DNA of 8,223 bases. Source: Elusimicrobiota bacterium. GTDB lineage: Bacteria > Elusimicrobiota > Elusimicrobia > JACQJN01. A program made the position numbers and the translations under genes. The notes under the pieces were generated by a model. The model saw nothing but the letters and a program-made list of their open reading frames with translations. It ran no database searches and had not been told where the DNA came from. How positions within the stretch are numbered: the stretch's first letter is position 1; the number at the start of each line of letters is the position of its first letter. This document shows positions 6,711 through 8,223 of the stretch, one piece after another. Where the stretch lies: positions 1 to 8,223 of the forward strand of contig JACQJN010000087.1 of NCBI GenBank assembly GCA_016205085.1. Direction: 5' to 3'.

Positions 6711-7103
6711 CTATATTTTGACCCCAAAGAAAGCATTGACTTTTGCCAGCAGGTCCGGCAATGAAACGGGCTTATGGATATAGTCCCTGATGTTGAGTTT
6801 TAGGGTATAGGTGATTGTCCCCCTCAAATTTTCCCCCGTCATCATCATCACCGGCAAATTTTTACACCCGGGGACATCCTGTATCGCCTGAAGCACCTGA
6901 ATCCCATCCATATTCGGCATAATGATATCTAATAACACTAGGTCAAATTTAGTGCTTTTAATTTGAGATAAAGCATCCAATCCATCTATGGCCGTCATAA
7001 CCTGGTATCCCCTTTTGGAGAGAAACTCCCGAAGCATTAAGGAAATAGTAGGATCGTCATCCACCACCAAAATCCTTTTTCCAGTAGAAACTCCGGCTTC
7101 CAT
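6711..7103 (-). CDS. Stand-alone receiver-domain response regulator (CheY-like), copy nearest the barrel gene
   Basis: This 130-residue protein consists of one receiver domain. The phosphorylation residues are intact: D15-D16 in VVDDDP, phosphoacceptor D59 in VLLDIIMPNMDG, T89 in MMMTGEN, K111 in IHKPVS. In place of the common Gly-Ala before the fifth strand (KLGAKEY in its paralogue) it has KLNIRDY, so the face that often contacts partners differs between the copies. The C-terminal LLAKVNAFF is nearly shared. The ATG at 7103-7101 overlaps the upstream TGA as TGATG, which favours it over the TTG one codon earlier (7106). The overlap suggests coupled translation with the outer-membrane protein. 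It probably receives phosphate from a kinase encoded elsewhere; the output is unknown. Confidence 0.93.
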   Translation of the reverse strand: MEAGVSTGKRILVVDDDPTISLMLREFLSKRGYQVMTAIDGLDALSQIKSTKFDLVLLDIIMPNMDGIQVLQAIQDVPGCKNLPVMMMTGENLRGTITYTLKLNIRDYIHKPVSLPDLLAKVNAFFGVKI

Positions 7104-8137
7104 CAAAATTTAAACCCGATCGAAACTCTATGCAGAGAATTCAGATCTTTGATAAGGCTGAATCCATAATCCAAAAGCAATTGTCTCCATTCAAACCCCA
7201 CGCCGAAACTCAAAGAATCGATATCCCTATTGAAGATATATCCTATCCGCAGGTTGGCATAGGCCTCCTCTGAAGCCACGGGAATCTTACGAACCTCCAT
7301 TCCCAAATGGGCCTGCGTCCGCTCCCGAAGAACCTGCACACCATCCGCCACTAAAATAAGCTCGAAGGATTCCGATCCTCCAAGACCCTGTTTATCCACC
7401 GGTTTAAAAGTTTGTGCCATGGGATCCTCATTTAAAAACCGTCCCAAATAAATCCGATACGCAGCCCCCCCCCTCCAAGTTTTGGGCAGGGGATCGCCTT
7501 CTTGTTCAAACCTCACTTCCTTGCCTACATTTTGTAAGGAACCTCCCAGGCTTAACCCCTTTAAAGGGGTTTCCCATAGAAGTCCGCCGTCCACCGCTTG
7601 AGATTTGGCCGTAAATTCCTGAACCAATTTCAGCTGAATCCATTTTCCGACAACCCCCACGAAAAATCCAGGCGCCAAGCGCAGGGCATAACCCCCCATC
7701 CAAACCGTATCCTCTTCCGCCATCCGGTACTCCCTTAGCCCCGAGGACAAATTCAATTCGATATTGCCGCCGTTAAAATAGATCAGCCCGGCGCTCAATG
7801 TTCCCCAGGAAGTAGGGTGGCCGTACGAGAGAAAACCAAAGCCGTCATCCGTCAGACCTGTGGAATACATCGTGGATAAAACCGGCCCGGAAAGAGTCGC
7901 CAGGGCCGCCGGGTTATATCCCAAGGAATTCACATCTCCCTCCATCGCCACATAGGCCTGTCCCATGGCAGAGGCGCGCGCCCCGAGAGGACGCTTTAAA
8001 AAAGCGGCCGCCGTCCGTCCAGCTTCCGCAAATAAGGATGAAGGATGAAGGATGAAGGATGAAATGAAGAAAACGAGAAAAAGAATGCTTCTTTTATCCT
8101 TTTGATTTTCGCCTATTTTATTTTCATCATTCATCAT
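7103..8137 (-). CDS. PorV/PorQ family (UPF0164-like) outer-membrane beta-barrel protein
   Basis: This 344-residue protein has a signal peptide: positive residues K13-R16, a hydrophobic core (about 17-36) and a likely cleavage after SLFA (A37). The mature start carries the family signature FLKRPLGARASAMGQAYVAM (46-65) followed by YNPAALA (74-80). The rest is rich in alternating hydrophobic and aromatic strands and ends GFKF, with a terminal Phe as in many outer-membrane barrels recognised by the BAM machinery. PorV in Bacteroidota is a type IX secretion component, but relatives occur widely in phyla without that system and no other type IX gene is visible here, so the role is open. ATG 8137 and ATG 8134 are tandem starts with only a weak GAGAA upstream. 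The gene ends in TGA, overlapping the receiver gene ATG by one base. Confidence 0.88.
   Translation of the reverse strand: MMNDENKIGENQKDKRSILFLVFFISSFILHPSSLFAEAGRTAAAFLKRPLGARASAMGQAYVAMEGDVNSLGYNPAALATLSGPVLSTMYSTGLTDDGFGFLSYGHPTSWGTLSAGLIYFNGGNIELNLSSGLREYRMAEEDTVWMGGYALRLAPGFFVGVVGKWIQLKLVQEFTAKSQAVDGGLLWETPLKGLSLGGSLQNVGKEVRFEQEGDPLPKTWRGGAAYRIYLGRFLNEDPMAQTFKPVDKQGLGGSESFELILVADGVQVLRERTQAHLGMEVRKIPVASEEAYANLRIGYIFNRDIDSLSFGVGFEWRQLLLDYGFSLIKDLNSLHRVSIGFKF
7554..7571. repeat. Perfect 18-bp palindrome inside the outer-membrane protein gene
   Basis: The bases AACCCCTTTAAAGGGGTT read the same on both strands with no mismatch and no loop. They encode part of ETPLKGL in the barrel gene. 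Position inside a coding region and the absence of a neighbouring T-tract argue against a terminator. It may be chance or a protein-binding site. Confidence 0.5.
8034..8061 (-). repeat. Four perfect tandem copies of the 7-mer CATCCTT in the signal peptide of the barrel gene
   Basis: On the plus strand AAGGATG occurs four times in a row at 8034-8061, with a degenerate continuation AAATGAA. On the coding strand this is CATCCTT, and it encodes most of SSFILHPSSL in the hydrophobic core of the signal peptide. Seven is not a multiple of three, so all three repeat frames are used in turn and all are free of stop codons. Loss or gain of one copy would shift the frame of the gene. Confidence 0.9.
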
Positions 8138-8154
8138 TTCTCTATTTCATCATT
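8123..8154 (-). repeat. Three copies of AATGATGAA around the barrel gene start
   Basis: The plus-strand 9-mer TTCATCATT occurs at 8123-8131, 8130-8138 and 8146-8154. On the coding strand each copy carries ATGATG. One copy provides the assigned start codons (8137-8132). Another contains the TGA stop of the upstream gene (8152-8150) and an out-of-frame ATGATGAAATAG. The region is AT-rich and of low complexity. Confidence 0.6.
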
Positions 8155-8221
8155 TTTTTGTGTGGTGGTATTCTTCCCGGTATATCTGGATGAAGGCCAG
8201 GGTGCAGGCGATCAGGATGGG
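8150..8221 (-). CDS. C-terminal end of an unidentified, probably membrane-anchored protein
   Basis: A minus-strand frame enters from the right edge and ends with TGA at 8152-8150. The 23 visible residues are PILIACTLAFIQIYREEYHH followed by TKK. A hydrophobic stretch (PILIACTLAFIQIY) followed by a charged tail looks like the last transmembrane helix of an inner-membrane protein. Of the three minus-strand frames, one has an immediate stop and the other open one gives a proline- and histidine-rich sequence of no recognisable character, so this frame is the best choice. It ends 12 bases before the barrel gene ATG, which puts both in the same operon. The family cannot be named from so short a piece. 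Confidence 0.5.
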   Translation of the reverse strand, partial: PILIACTLAFIQIYREEYHHTKK

Positions 8222-8223
8222 GC

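Noticed and set aside
100..8152. Alternative genetic code (UGA or UAA reassigned) as an explanation for the prfB interruption
   Set aside because: Long genes such as secA have no internal TGA or TAA, their tryptophans are all TGG, and TAA ends secA and the deacetylase gene exactly where homologues end.

Overview
All recognisable genes in this window lie on the minus strand and are packed with overlaps or very short gaps, so the window looks like one long co-directional transcription unit, read here from the right end to the left. The presence of apolipoprotein N-acyltransferase (Lnt) and a PorV/PorQ-type outer-membrane barrel points to a diderm (Gram-negative) bacterium. Gene content and style (PorV/PorQ family protein, class IV-like histone deacetylase homologue, CheY-like receivers, a 7-bp repeat encoding FILHPSS) would fit a poorly cultivated lineage such as Omnitrophota or a relative. 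That placement is a guess, not shown by the sequence. The standard bacterial code applies: TAA, TAG and TGA all end genes here, and tryptophan in the long SecA frame is always TGG.

Layout in transcription order: (1) the last 23 codons of an unidentified, probably membrane-anchored protein (8150-8221). (2) A PorV/PorQ (UPF0164-like) outer-membrane protein with a signal peptide partly built from four perfect CATCCTT repeats (7103-8137). (3, 4) Two consecutive stand-alone receiver-domain response regulators, 130 aa each and clearly paralogous (6711-7103 and 6316-6708). (5) secA, the Sec translocase ATPase, complete with its C-terminal zinc motif (3660-6296). (6) lnt (2080-3675). (7) A class IV-like histone deacetylase/deacylase (1202-2119). 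(8) prfB, release factor 2 (100-1209), interrupted by an in-frame TAA at codon 189. (9) The probable start of another gene at the left edge (1-29), preceded by a good Shine-Dalgarno and a candidate sigma-70 promoter that overlaps the end of prfB.

Functionally, the block mixes protein export and envelope building (SecA, Lnt, the barrel protein) with signalling (two receivers), a deacetylase and translation termination. A secA-prfB neighbourhood is known from Bacillus; here lnt and the deacetylase gene sit between them.

The most notable observation is in prfB. The frame is otherwise intact and full length, with both the SPF codon-recognition and GGQ catalytic motifs, but a single TAA replaces a Tyr/Trp codon just upstream of SPF. 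The usual prfB autoregulatory +1 frameshift site near codon 25 is absent. An SD-like stretch and a GTG follow the TAA, so a two-piece RF2 made by reinitiation is possible. A sequencing error or a decayed copy is the simpler explanation. No gene-free stretch longer than about 100 bases exists in the window, and no RNA gene, IS element, CRISPR array or convincing terminator was seen.
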